DNA of 53,839 bases from CAZKUB01 sp964592335 (lineage in GTDB: Archaea; Thermoplasmatota; E2; DHVEG-1): positions 1 through 53,839 of the forward strand of contig CAZQEU010000002.1 in assembly GCA_964592335.1 (NCBI GenBank), in the 5' to 3' direction. The notes below the pieces were generated by a model. That model worked only from the letters and a program-made list of their open reading frames with translations, did not search any database and had not been told where the DNA came from. Every line of letters begins with the position of its first letter. Positions within the stretch are counted from its first letter, which is position 1. The translations under genes were made by a program, and so were the position numbers. Below, piece after piece: positions 1 through 7,258 of this stretch.

Positions 1-10
1 TTTTTTGCAT
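1..10 (-). CDS. Start of a CDS truncated by the left window edge
   Basis: On the minus strand an ATG at 10-8 is preceded by a strong Shine-Dalgarno sequence (AAGGAGGC, complement of 17-24) at the right spacing. Only the first three codons (M-Q-K) lie in the window, so the product cannot be named. It would follow the small broken membrane-protein ORF at 41-170 on the same strand and could be co-transcribed with it. Confidence 0.4.
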
Positions 11-40
11 AAATTTGCCTCCTTATGTGTAAGTCTTTTT

Positions 41-170
41 TTATTCCCCCATGGCAATAATATATATAGCCATAGCTAGAAGCCCAATAACAAAACAATA
101 TATAAAGGTATCGATAAAAATTTTTTGTAATCTATTCTATTTTAGATTTAAGACGATATATTTTTTGCAT
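41..170 (-). pseudogene. Possible small single-TM protein, frame broken once
   Basis: Reading leftwards from the ATG at 170, the frame gives MQKIYRLKSKIE and then a TAG near 132. If one base is skipped there, the reading continues as RLQKIFID and then a hydrophobic stretch FVIGLLAMAIYIIAMGE to a TAA at 41-43. Together this would be about 42 residues, with a basic amphipathic start and one membrane helix. It lies just ahead of the well-spaced SD of the gene entering the left edge. No SD is visible for the ATG itself. It may be a decayed gene, a sequencing error or chance. I cannot name a family. Confidence 0.3.
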
Positions 171-248
171 TTTTCTATTTTTTCTATAGATGGTGAAACA
201 AATGTTGCATTTTACATGGATAGTTTAATAAAACACCCATTCTTAATC

Positions 249-260
249 CTATTTATATCT
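249..260 (-). promoter_or_regulatory. Candidate TATA box for the left-edge minus-strand genes
   Basis: The minus strand reads GATATAAAT at 259-251, a good archaeal TATA element, about 85 bp upstream of the ATG at 170. A second TATA-like element (CTATATAAATAAC) lies at 370-358. Which one is used cannot be told from sequence. Confidence 0.3.
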
Positions 261-530
261 TCCCACATATTTTATTATAATAATATCTAGATAATAACTT
301 GGGAGTTTATGAATCTCGTGTTTTGGATTACATGTTTAGATTCTACACATTGATATAGTTATTTATATAGTATCTTAACATTATATTATGATTTTAGTAT
401 TGAGTGGTTGGCGCGATCATAATCATAAATTCTAAATTTTAAAACTCAAATCTTAACTTTTAATTTTTTCCCCAAACAATTCCAACCCTGTCTAATTCCC
501 GCGTCTTTTCCAGTCCTTCAATAGATCCAT

Positions 531-608
531 AATCATACTCAATTTAACTCAAATTAACTCATTTTAACTCAAATTAACTCGATTTAATTCGAGTTGACTC
601 GAATTAAA
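531..608. repeat. 10-bp phased tandem repeat ending in a 26-bp palindrome
   Basis: From 531 to 600 the sequence falls into seven consecutive 10-bp units, each ending in ACTC or ATTC (consensus AATTTAACTC). The last units form a perfect inverted repeat at 583-608: arms TTTAATTCGAGT and ACTCGAATTAAA around a TG centre. Ten base pairs is close to one DNA turn, so all units would face the same side of the helix. The rest of 300-916 shows no convincing gene, only loosely repeated GTCTAA/TGTGGCTT motifs at 690-780. The repeat may be an iteron-like or nucleoprotein-binding array. Its function is unknown. Confidence 0.75.
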
Positions 609-916
609 ACAAGGTATTCTCTTTTGTATGGTAATAGAGTCTGTACCAATTGATTGTTCAATTTCCGAGTCTTTTAAACCCTTGCAATTCTGTCTAAAAT
701 TTGTGTCTCAAATTTGACTTGTATATTAACCCTTGTTCAAAATCTGTGGCTTGCCTTTTGTCTAATCTTTGTGGCTTTTTTTTAGTATATAACAAAAATA
801 ATATGGCAGATATTGACTCAAATAATCGTTTAAGAATTTTTGAGAGGCAGAATTAACTTTGAGACAATTAAAATTTCTTTTGATTTAGTTTCTTCATGTA
901 TACCAAATCAGTTAAT

Positions 917-1870
917 TTATTTCCTAGAAGAAAGTAATCTCGGGATGACACATTTTGCTTCTGATGGATTATATTCATAGTAACCATCTTTATCAAACCA
1001 TGCACATCTAATTTTTTCCAGCGATGTTTTCGTTCTAAATGATAGTCCTAGAGCATAGTGGTATAGTTGATCAGTTGCTTTTTTGTCTTTAGATGCATCA
1101 GGTTTGTAATCCAAAATATAGACAATACTATTTCTTACTTGGATTAGATCTATATGGCCTGTAACTCCGTTATCAATTTTTTTATCCCAGTACCATACAG
1201 GTATCTCACATGCTATTGTTGCTTTGTCATTTATAAGCATAAATTTTTCAACTATTTTGTGTCTATCGCGATTATTACATGCAGCTTTTACTGCAAAACC
1301 TGCTATTTTGCATGCTAAATTATTGGTTTTTCTCACTTTAACTTTTATTTGAAAACTTGGTTTCGAGCATCGTTTTCCTACTTCAAAAAATGTATCTGGG
1401 CATCCACTCTCAAAATTTGTGATGTATCTAAATAAACCACGGAATTGCTCTTTTACTTGGGTATCTAGTTTGTATGTGTGGTACATAAACTCATAGTCTA
1501 GATTTTCATGTTCAAAACGTTTAGTAAACAAAACATTTTTCTTTCCTTTTTTATCAGAAAAATTGTCTCTGATAGTTAAGATCGGGCAGAAATCTCTATA
1601 CTTTTTTATCCAATAGAAAATAGTGCTTCTATGGGTTTTAACCTTATATTTTTTATTTATCAGTCTGCTACTTTTGTCAAGTGTGTTTCCAAGGTTGTAG
1701 TAATTTAAAGCGTTGTATATGATTTGTGGAGAATACATCTTATGCTTTAGTATCTTATCTGCAAATCTTTTGCCACATTTTTTGCAGTAGTATATTTGTG
1801 TATTATCAAATCTAGTTTTTCTTTTCCCTCTTTTGATAATCTTTTTACTCTTACAGTCAGGGCATATCAT
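917..1870 (-). CDS. Zinc ribbon-HTH protein with PD-(D/E)XK nuclease domain
   Basis: This 317-aa protein begins with a zinc ribbon (C3-x2-C6, C29-x2-C32), followed by a helical region (about 45-95) resembling the DNA-binding part of IS1/IS6-type transposases. No DDE catalytic domain follows. The C-terminal half carries a PD-(D/E)XK nuclease core: E222, GHIDLI with D241, then ILDYKP with D254 and K256. A downstream QLYHYALGL segment (Q268) resembles the motif that follows the core in Cas4/RecB-type nucleases. It is therefore predicted to bind specific DNA and cut it. It sits alone in a gene-poor region near the 10-bp repeat array. It could be a transposon-derived or homing-type endonuclease or a defence nuclease. 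The domain reading is fairly secure, but the biological role is not known. Confidence 0.75.
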   Translation of the reverse strand: MICPDCKSKKIIKRGKRKTRFDNTQIYYCKKCGKRFADKILKHKMYSPQIIYNALNYYNLGNTLDKSSRLINKKYKVKTHRSTIFYWIKKYRDFCPILTIRDNFSDKKGKKNVLFTKRFEHENLDYEFMYHTYKLDTQVKEQFRGLFRYITNFESGCPDTFFEVGKRCSKPSFQIKVKVRKTNNLACKIAGFAVKAACNNRDRHKIVEKFMLINDKATIACEIPVWYWDKKIDNGVTGHIDLIQVRNSIVYILDYKPDASKDKKATDQLYHYALGLSFRTKTSLEKIRCAWFDKDGYYEYNPSEAKCVIPRLLSSRK

Positions 1871-2041
1871 ATGTTTATTCCTTTTCTACCGCCGATTTTT
1901 GATATACTAATATGGATATCGGTTTTGTTTAGTATGGTATATATGATTTCTTTTGCGATACGACTGATAACAAGATTTTGTTGTACTGTTTTATACTATT
2001 TTAATTAAAATCGTAGCAAAATCTGTTTTTTTTAGGTACAT

Positions 2042-2236
2042 CTAGATTATATCCTTAATACTCTCAGATAAACTTAACTTAACATTCTTTGACGTTTCTA
2101 CTTTACTTATAATATTTGATTTTAACAATTCATTTGTTACTCTATATTTTGTCATATTGCTTAGGTCGTTTTCTAGATCTAGCTTCTTACAGTACATATC
2201 AGCTGTTCGAATAACACTTTTTATGCTCTTGCTCAT
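2042..2236 (-). CDS. Small hypothetical protein
   Basis: This is a 64-aa ORF rich in Ser, Lys and Asp/Glu with no Cys pairs and no membrane segment. The start is supported by an SD-like AGGGAT six bases upstream of the ATG. The predicted fold would be mostly helical. It lies between the nuclease gene and the ATPase cassette and reads in the same direction as both. I recognise no family. Its codon composition resembles the neighbours, so it may be a true small gene, but chance cannot be excluded. Confidence 0.4.
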   Translation of the reverse strand: MSKSIKSVIRTADMYCKKLDLENDLSNMTKYRVTNELLKSNIISKVETSKNVKLSLSESIKDII

Positions 2237-2313
2237 ATGATCCCTATGTTTTAGAAAAACAATTGTTACAATGCTTGCATATGTAGAAGATTTCGTTTTA
2301 ACCTACCCCTGTT

Positions 2314-2333
2314 TTATATCATATTTGTTATAA
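2314..2333. repeat. 20-bp direct repeat, left copy (att-like)
   Basis: The sequence TTATATCATATTTGTTATAA is repeated exactly at 3697-3716. Here it runs into a 16-bp perfect palindrome (ATTTGTTATAACAAAT, 2323-2338). The pair brackets the AAA/DUF4143 ATPase gene. Confidence 0.7.
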
Positions 2334-2338
2334 CAAAT
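2323..2338. repeat. 16-bp perfect palindrome
   Basis: ATTTGTTATAACAAAT is its own reverse complement. It overlaps the left copy of the 20-bp direct repeat. It could be a protein-binding site or part of a recombination site. Confidence 0.6.
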
Positions 2339-2398
2339 CTGTTATTAAAATAGGCTATTTAACATTTTTCAAATTTTACAGATGCTACATTTTCATAC

Positions 2399-3568
2399 TT
2401 AGCATATTTGTTTTGCCAGATTATGCACATCAGTATAAATTACCTTGCAACCATTAATATTTGTGTTTCCTTTTTTACCTTTTAAACTTACAATAACAGC
2501 TTTTTTTGGTTTATATTCCTCAATAAATGAACGCAGGCTTCTTTCTATCTTTCCAATTTCTGCATGAATTTTTACCTCAACTGGAATTACATTATTTTCA
2601 TTTTCAATTACAAAATCAACTTCAGCTTTGGTTTTTGTCCTCCAATACTTTGGATTAAAACCTGTTTTTAAAAGCTCGGATAATACATAATTTTCAAATA
2701 GTTTCCCATCTATATTTAAATCAAAACTCTTAGCAATTATATTCCGAAGTCCTGTATCTACAAAATAAAGTTTTGGTTGTTTAACTATTTCTCTTTTTTT
2801 ATTTGTAAAAAATGGCAGAACCCTATAAATCAGATAACTTTTTTCCATTGCATCAAGATATTTTTTTACCGTTTGAAAGGACATGTTTAGATTATTGCTT
2901 ATCTTATCATAGGATATAATCTCCCCGATTGAAAAAGAGAGATACTTGGAAAATTCTTCTAATGATCTAATATCATCTATAGAAAAAGTACGTGCTACAT
3001 CTTTTAAAAGCATCGTTTCATAAAGATCACTTAGAATTGTCTTTTTTATATCAGTATCTTCTGTTGTAACAACTTTTGGATAACCTCCATAATTTATGTG
3101 TTCCCATATCATGCGCTCCATGGTTTTTGATGTCATTTCTCTTTGACCTTTGGCAGTTAAGAACTCATTAAAAGAAAATGGAAATAGTTTGATGATTGAA
3201 ACTCTGCCTACAAGAAACGATAGTATTTCTTTTGAAAGAATTATTTCTGAAGAAGAAGTGATCCATAATTTGTGATCTGAATCAACTAAATATTTTAGTT
3301 TTCCACCTGCTTTTTTGCAGTATTGAACCTCGTCTAAAACAGAAACATTGTAGCTTGATATGAATTGTTTTTCAAATTTTTTAATATCTTCTTCAAAAAG
3401 AGATCTAGCATCAGGGTCATCAAATAAGATGTATGAGGAGTTTTTGTTTTTGATTTGTTTTTTAAGAAAAGTTGTTTTACCTGATTGTCTTGCTCCGACT
3501 AATGCGATCATGTTATAGCTATTGGATATTTTATCAAACTTACTTCTTATATCTCTTTTTACGTACAT
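2399..3568 (-). CDS. AAA_14/DUF4143 family ATPase
   Basis: This 389-aa protein is of the archaeal/bacterial AAA_14 plus DUF4143 type. The Walker A motif is GARQSGKTT (25-33) and the Walker B is VSVLDEVQY (D79, E80). The C-terminal third holds the DUF4143 domain with a PD-(D/E)XK-like core (KAEVDFVI...PVEVK). Such proteins are common as scattered, often strain-specific genes. Their cellular role is poorly defined, with DNA or protein partners both proposed. A TATA box (minus strand TATTTATAG, near 3595) lies about 27 bp from the ATG, so the mRNA is probably leaderless. Two identical palindromes lie just upstream. The gene is enclosed by an exact 20-bp direct repeat, which points to acquisition as a cassette. 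Confidence 0.9.
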   Translation of the reverse strand: MYVKRDIRSKFDKISNSYNMIALVGARQSGKTTFLKKQIKNKNSSYILFDDPDARSLFEEDIKKFEKQFISSYNVSVLDEVQYCKKAGGKLKYLVDSDHKLWITSSSEIILSKEILSFLVGRVSIIKLFPFSFNEFLTAKGQREMTSKTMERMIWEHINYGGYPKVVTTEDTDIKKTILSDLYETMLLKDVARTFSIDDIRSLEEFSKYLSFSIGEIISYDKISNNLNMSFQTVKKYLDAMEKSYLIYRVLPFFTNKKREIVKQPKLYFVDTGLRNIIAKSFDLNIDGKLFENYVLSELLKTGFNPKYWRTKTKAEVDFVIENENNVIPVEVKIHAEIGKIERSLRSFIEEYKPKKAVIVSLKGKKGNTNINGCKVIYTDVHNLAKQIC

Positions 3569-3590
3569 ATAATATAGTTAGTACATTAGA

Positions 3591-3600
3591 CTATAAATAC
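3591..3600 (-). promoter_or_regulatory. TATA box for the AAA_14 ATPase gene
   Basis: The minus strand reads GTATTTATAG here, centred about 27 bp ahead of the ATG at 3568. That is the spacing expected for a leaderless archaeal transcript. Confidence 0.55.
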
Positions 3601-3610
3601 TTTACTAAAG

Positions 3611-3659
3611 TTAAACTAGAGTTTAAGAATAGTAATACTAAAATTAAACTAGAGTTTAA
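3611..3659. promoter_or_regulatory. Two identical palindromic operator-like sites
   Basis: TTAAACTAGAGTTTAA (7-bp arms, AG centre) occurs at 3611-3626 and again at 3644-3659. The copies are 33 bp apart, about three helical turns, immediately upstream of the ATPase TATA box. This arrangement is typical of a cooperative dimeric regulator site. The regulator is not identified. The vapBC promoter at 6045-6064 has similar AT-rich palindromes. Confidence 0.6.
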
Positions 3660-3696
3660 TAAAAGTTAAGATTTGAGTTGCTAAAAAGAATACAGA

Positions 3697-3716
3697 TTAT
3701 ATCATATTTGTTATAA
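3697..3716. repeat. 20-bp direct repeat, right copy (3' end of HAD gene)
   Basis: This is an exact copy of 2314-2333. On the minus strand it encodes the last residues and the stop codon of the HAD phosphatase gene. It therefore has the position expected of an attachment site inside the 3' end of a host gene. Confidence 0.7.
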
Positions 3717-4419
3717 TACTACAGAGCTTCATTAGATCTTTTTCATCAATTACAACATCAGCATACTTTTTAACACAATCATCATCAGGGTTGAAGGCAA
3801 CACCCATACCTGCTACTTCAAACATAGGGATATCAAAACAAGAATTACCAACTGATACTATATCTTCATTATTAATACCTAGTTTTTTTGCCAAATTTTC
3901 AACTACCTCATCTTTTGCTTTTAGCCTAACACCTATTATTCCTTTTTGTGTTAAAAAACCATTTTTATCTACAACTAAACCATTTGAATAAATAAAATCG
4001 ACACCCAGTTTTTTTCCTACTCTTTCTGCAAGAAAATTAAGACCTGCACTTACAATCGCGGTTTTAATATTTTTTTCTTTAAGAGCTTTTATACATTCTT
4101 TTGCTCCCGGCATCAACGAAATATTTGAAAGAATCTTTACGAGTTTTTTTTCTGTAATTGCTTTACCGTTTTCCTTCCAAAGACTTGCATCTCTTCTAAT
4201 AAACTCTTCATCATCAATTTCGCCTTTTAGATATGCATCAACTGATTTTTCATTTGATGTATTAAAAAACTCATGAACATATTTCCATGAGCTATAGGTA
4301 TCTGTGAGAACACCATCCATATCAAATACTACGAGTTTTACATCTTTGATTCTGTTTTTTTGTTTTTTTGTTTTAAAACCGTTTTGTCTATAGCAGTACT
4401 TACATTTTTCATCTGTCAT
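3697..4419 (-). CDS. HAD-superfamily phosphatase, phosphoserine phosphatase-like
   Basis: This is a HAD hydrolase. Motif I is VVFDMDGVLT, with both catalytic Asp residues. A helical cap region follows, then AIVSAGLNF (motif II Ser/Thr region), a conserved Lys segment, and motif IV SVGNSCFDIPMFEVAG. The order and length (about 240 aa) fit SerB-like phosphatases acting on small phosphate esters; the substrate is not certain. I chose the ATG at 4419. An in-frame TTG at 4440 adds seven residues, but a TATA element on the minus strand near 4450 fits the ATG better. The N-terminus has an unusual 30-residue extension with one CxxC (KCKYC). The last 20 bases are duplicated at 2314-2333. Confidence 0.85.
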   Translation of the reverse strand: MTDEKCKYCYRQNGFKTKKQKNRIKDVKLVVFDMDGVLTDTYSSWKYVHEFFNTSNEKSVDAYLKGEIDDEEFIRRDASLWKENGKAITEKKLVKILSNISLMPGAKECIKALKEKNIKTAIVSAGLNFLAERVGKKLGVDFIYSNGLVVDKNGFLTQKGIIGVRLKAKDEVVENLAKKLGINNEDIVSVGNSCFDIPMFEVAGMGVAFNPDDDCVKKYADVVIDEKDLMKLCSIITNMI

Positions 4420-4475
4420 TTCTGACTTGGCATAAATCAAGTTGTATAATAAATTTTAGACCTTGTTAGAAAAAG

Positions 4476-4489
4476 TTTATACTATATAA
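4476..4489 (+). promoter_or_regulatory. Candidate TATA box for the C25 peptidase gene
   Basis: TTTATACTATATAA lies about 45 bp upstream of the ATG at 4528, in the divergent gap between the HAD and peptidase genes. Confidence 0.4.
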
Positions 4490-4527
4490 TAGACATATCA
4501 TATATTAATAATGGGGGCAATATAAAA

Positions 4528-5973
4528 ATGAAAAATATGAAAAAAATAATTGTTTTGATGATGCTTTCTTTTTTTGTTATATCATCTTTTACAACAATTT
4601 TAAATGCTAGAACTATAAAAAATGATGATTATTCTGATGATGTTTTTGTCTCAGATAATATCAAATATGATTTACTGATAATTACACATCCTAGTTTCTA
4701 CAATGCACTTCAGCCTTTAAAAGATCATAAAATGAACTATGGTGTTAAAACCAAGATAATAACTCTTGATGAGGCATATTCTCTTGGCTCTATGGGTTTT
4801 GATAATCCTGAGAAAATAAAACTTTGTATTGAGAAGTACTACAATCAAGCAGATATAGAATATGTTATGCTTGTCGGAGATTTTAGAAAGATGCCTGTTA
4901 GATATGTATATAATAATGAGCCCGGTGGTTATTATGAGCCACGTTATATATCTGAGCTTTACTACGCGGATTTATATAATGAAACCAGTGTTTTTCAGAC
5001 CTGGGATGAAGACGGAGATGGTGTTTATGGTGAATGGATCATCAATGAGACCAGTGCACGTGATAGATACATTGATCTCAGACCTGATGTTTATGTCGGC
5101 CGGCTTGCCTGTAGAAATATTTTTGAAGTAAAAATTATGGTTGATAAAATAATAAAATATGAGTCAAACACCTATGGTGCTGATTGGTTTGATGATTTTG
5201 TGGTTATTGCAGGTGATACTTATCCTGAAGGTCAATATGATTTTAATACATCAGGTTATGAAGGTGAGGAAAACACTGAGAGTGCAATAGAGAACATGAC
5301 ATCTTTTAACCCTAAAAGGATATGGGTTTCAAATGGGAATTTTACTGGCCCCAAGGATGTAATAAATGTGATAAATAAGGGATGTGGGATAATGTTTTTT
5401 GAAGGACATGCTTCTCCTGGTGCATGGGGTACTCATCCATATAATAGCCATAAATTCATATTTGGTCTTAAAAATACTCATATGTGGAGACTGTTTAATT
5501 TTTATAAACTCCCGGTTGTTGTTGCTGCAGCATGTCATAATGGTATGTTTGATGTAACACCTTTTAATTTTTTGAAAAAACTTGATTTTATTGCTGGTGT
5601 TTATCATCCAGGTGATGAGAGTTTGGAGTGTTGGGCATGGAAGCTTGCCAGCAAACCATTTGGTGGCTCAATTGCAACTATTTCAAATACAGGTCTTGGG
5701 ATGACAAAAGAGGATAAGAAATCACTAGAAGGAGCTGGTGATTATATCGATCAGCAGTTTTTTTATGTCTATGGCAATGGTATGAGTGATATACTTGGTG
5801 AGTGCTGGGGTATGACCATAGATAGATACATTGATGCTTATCCTGTGGACTGGGATATTGATGATAATGATGAGTTTGTTGTTGACATGAAATATGATCT
5901 TAAAACACCTCAGCAGTATATATTGCTGGGTGATCCAAGTCTTAAAATTGGTGGTTATCCACCATTATCTTAA
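4528..5973 (+). CDS. Secreted C25 (gingipain-like) cysteine peptidase
   Basis: This 481-aa protein has a Sec signal peptide (KK, hydrophobic core to about 25, then ILNAR). The body matches the peptidase C25 fold. An N-terminal part contains YDLLIITHPSF and a tract on following structure. The catalytic His lies in FFEGHASPGAWGTH (His294) and the catalytic Cys in VVAAACHNGMFD (Cys336). An acidic Asp-rich loop (DEDGDGVYGEW, about 155-165) may bind Ca. It ends shortly after GDPSLKIGG, a typical C25 end, with no long C-terminal sorting domain. It would degrade external protein. Gingipain-type peptidases have been reported in protein-degrading sediment archaea. It is a single gene between divergent and convergent neighbours. 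Confidence 0.9.
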   Translation: MKNMKKIIVLMMLSFFVISSFTTILNARTIKNDDYSDDVFVSDNIKYDLLIITHPSFYNALQPLKDHKMNYGVKTKIITLDEAYSLGSMGFDNPEKIKLCIEKYYNQADIEYVMLVGDFRKMPVRYVYNNEPGGYYEPRYISELYYADLYNETSVFQTWDEDGDGVYGEWIINETSARDRYIDLRPDVYVGRLACRNIFEVKIMVDKIIKYESNTYGADWFDDFVVIAGDTYPEGQYDFNTSGYEGEENTESAIENMTSFNPKRIWVSNGNFTGPKDVINVINKGCGIMFFEGHASPGAWGTHPYNSHKFIFGLKNTHMWRLFNFYKLPVVVAAACHNGMFDVTPFNFLKKLDFIAGVYHPGDESLECWAWKLASKPFGGSIATISNTGLGMTKEDKKSLEGAGDYIDQQFFYVYGNGMSDILGECWGMTIDRYIDAYPVDWDIDDNDEFVVDMKYDLKTPQQYILLGDPSLKIGGYPPLS

Positions 5974-6035
5974 CTTTTTTTCTTTTTTTGATTTTTATGC
6001 TATTTTCTTTAAGATTTGTTCTTAATTGAAACAAA

Positions 6036-6064
6036 AGTTTAATTAACTAGTTTAACTATAGTTA
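6036..6064. promoter_or_regulatory. Palindrome-rich vapBC promoter/operator
   Basis: Upstream of vapB lie the palindromes AACTAGTT (6045-6052) and TAACTATAGTTA (6053-6064), directly abutting. Toxin-antitoxin promoters are usually repressed by the antitoxin at such sites. The assignment is by position and symmetry only. Confidence 0.4.
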
Positions 6065-6079
6065 TACTTACTGGTTAAA

Positions 6080-6316
6080 ATGATATCTAAAAATATACTG
6101 GCAAAAGGCCAGATAGTAATACCAAAAACAATCAGAGATCTACTAGGATTAAACATCGGAGATGAATTAACAATTGATGTAAAAGATAAAAAAATAATAC
6201 TATCAAAAAAACAAAACGTAAAAGATATATTCTTAGAAGTTTCTAATAAAAACTCAGATAAACTCTCAATGAAAAAAATAAAGAAAGATTTAAAAGAAAG
6301 ATACAAGGGGGATTAG
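6080..6316 (+). CDS. vapB: AbrB-type antitoxin (VapB)
   Basis: This 78-aa protein starts with a swapped-hairpin AbrB/MazE-type DNA-binding domain (KGQIVIPKTIRDLLGLNIGD, about 9-29) followed by a charged tail that would wrap the toxin. It ends four bases before the start of the PIN-domain toxin gene, the standard antitoxin-toxin order. It is expected to neutralise VapC and repress its own promoter. A hairpin overlaps its last codons and the toxin start. Confidence 0.9.
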   Translation: MISKNILAKGQIVIPKTIRDLLGLNIGDELTIDVKDKKIILSKKQNVKDIFLEVSNKNSDKLSMKKIKKDLKERYKGD

Positions 6317-6326
6317 TCCCTTGTAT
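6301..6326 (+). promoter_or_regulatory. RNA hairpin covering the vapC SD and start codon
   Basis: ATACAAGGG (6301-6309) is perfectly complementary to CCCTTGTAT (6318-6326), with an 8-nt loop containing the vapB stop codon. The left arm carries most of the toxin SD (AAGGGGG) and the right arm the vapC TTG start (6321). Folding would hide the toxin start until ribosomes finishing vapB open it. This is a likely translational coupling device. Confidence 0.65.
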
Positions 6327-6734
6327 ATAGACTCAAATATTTTTGTATTTGCTGCAACAGACAAAAACAAAAAAGGAAAAAACTGCAGAAAAATAATTGA
6401 AATGATAAATGAAAACAAAATCGTATGTGCAGCATCTTATTTGGTGATAGATGAAGTAATATGGATTTTAAAAAAACATTTGGGAAGAAAAGATTCCATA
6501 AAAATTACAAAAGCTATACTTTCTCTGCCTATAAAATGGATTGACTTAGATAAAACCGTTGTAGTAAATATGGTAAATATATTAGAGAAAACAAAACTAG
6601 ATCCCAGAGATGCAACACATCTTGCGTCAATGGAAAAAATGGGTTTATCATCTATTATAAGTGAAGATTCTGATTTTGATAAAATAAAAGAAGTAAAACG
6701 TATTAATGCATCAACTTTAATAGAAAAATACTAA
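6321..6734 (+). CDS. vapC: PIN-domain ribonuclease toxin (VapC)
   Basis: This 137-aa PIN-domain protein has the expected acidic residues: D4 (MYIDSN), E45 (VIDEVIWIL), D97 (DPRDATHLA) and D117/D119 (SEDSDFD). PIN toxins cut tRNA or rRNA. The start is TTG, directly behind the SD in vapB, and is predicted to be translated only after vapB. Its stop overlaps the stop of the convergent L37e gene by 4 bp, leaving no room for a terminator between them. Confidence 0.92.
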   Translation: MYIDSNIFVFAATDKNKKGKNCRKIIEMINENKIVCAASYLVIDEVIWILKKHLGRKDSIKITKAILSLPIKWIDLDKTVVVNMVNILEKTKLDPRDATHLASMEKMGLSSIISEDSDFDKIKEVKRINASTLIEKY

Positions 6735-6895
6735 TTTTTAGCTCTTGACCAACCGTATTTTCTGATTTTTTTGCTTTTACCAAATCCACATGCGGCACAT
6801 ACTTTTTTTTGTACATGATATGCATGTTTTCCGCATCGTCTGCACATGGTATGGGTTTTTTTACCGCCCATATGTGATGGAGTTCCTTTGCTCAT
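6731..6895 (-). CDS. rpl37e: Ribosomal protein L37e
   Basis: The 54-aa product starts MSKGTPSHMGGKKTHTMCRR and has a zinc ribbon (CRRC ... CAAC), followed by the basic tail KKIRKYGWSRAKN. Length and sequence are those of archaeal/eukaryotic L37e, which binds 23S rRNA. It follows lsm on the same strand, a pairing conserved in many archaea. It overlaps the vapC stop by 4 bp. Confidence 0.95.
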   Translation of the reverse strand: MSKGTPSHMGGKKTHTMCRRCGKHAYHVQKKVCAACGFGKSKKIRKYGWSRAKN

Positions 6896-6923
6896 CTATA
6901 TTACCTCAAAAACTAATTTTTTT

Positions 6924-7145
6924 TTATGCTGGTGAGACATATATAATATTGTCGCCTCTAACAATTATTGTATCATGTTTTTCTTTTGTTTCACCGTTTA
7001 TTACTTCTTCTGCGTTTTTTAAAACCAAGTTCATATGTGGTACGTCGTAACCATCGAGTTTTCCATGATAGCCTCTTCTTCCTCGAAGTTCTACCATTAC
7101 TCTGCTGTTTAAGCTTCCATGTAATATTTTAAGTGGTTTGTCCAT
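6924..7145 (-). CDS. lsm: Archaeal Sm-like RNA-binding protein (Lsm)
   Basis: This 73-aa protein shows the Sm1 motif (VMVELRGRRGYHGKLDGYDVPHMN) and the Sm2 motif (IIVRGDNIIYV). Archaeal Lsm proteins form heptameric rings that bind U-rich RNA and take part in RNA processing. It leads the lsm-rpl37e operon, with a clear TATA box about 40 bp upstream. Confidence 0.95.
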   Translation of the reverse strand: MDKPLKILHGSLNSRVMVELRGRRGYHGKLDGYDVPHMNLVLKNAEEVINGETKEKHDTIIVRGDNIIYVSPA

Positions 7146-7178
7146 AAGTCTACTACCTTGGAAGCACGAAATATACTT

Positions 7179-7191
7179 CCTATTTATAAGG
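7179..7191 (-). promoter_or_regulatory. TATA box for lsm-rpl37e
   Basis: The minus strand reads CCTTATAAATAGG, a near-consensus archaeal TATA element, about 40 bp ahead of the lsm ATG. Confidence 0.6.
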
Positions 7192-7258
7192 ATTTGGGCA
7201 GTTCCTGTCGTTAAATGATAAATGTTATATGATGTATGTAAATGTCTTTTTTTTGTTT

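Noticed and set aside
51..290. 79-aa plus-strand ORF
   Set aside because: Composition is driven by AT-rich DNA, there is no SD, and minus-strand signals in the same region are stronger.
531..608. CRISPR array
   Set aside because: Units are 10 bp with no spacers; no cas genes are present (the nuclease is only Cas4/RecB-like at the core).
300..916. Terminal inverted repeats of an insertion sequence around the nuclease gene
   Set aside because: I compared the flanks by eye and found no matching inverted ends or target duplication.
1796..2008. 70-aa hydrophobic plus-strand ORF
   Set aside because: It is mostly antisense to the start of the nuclease gene and has no ribosome site.
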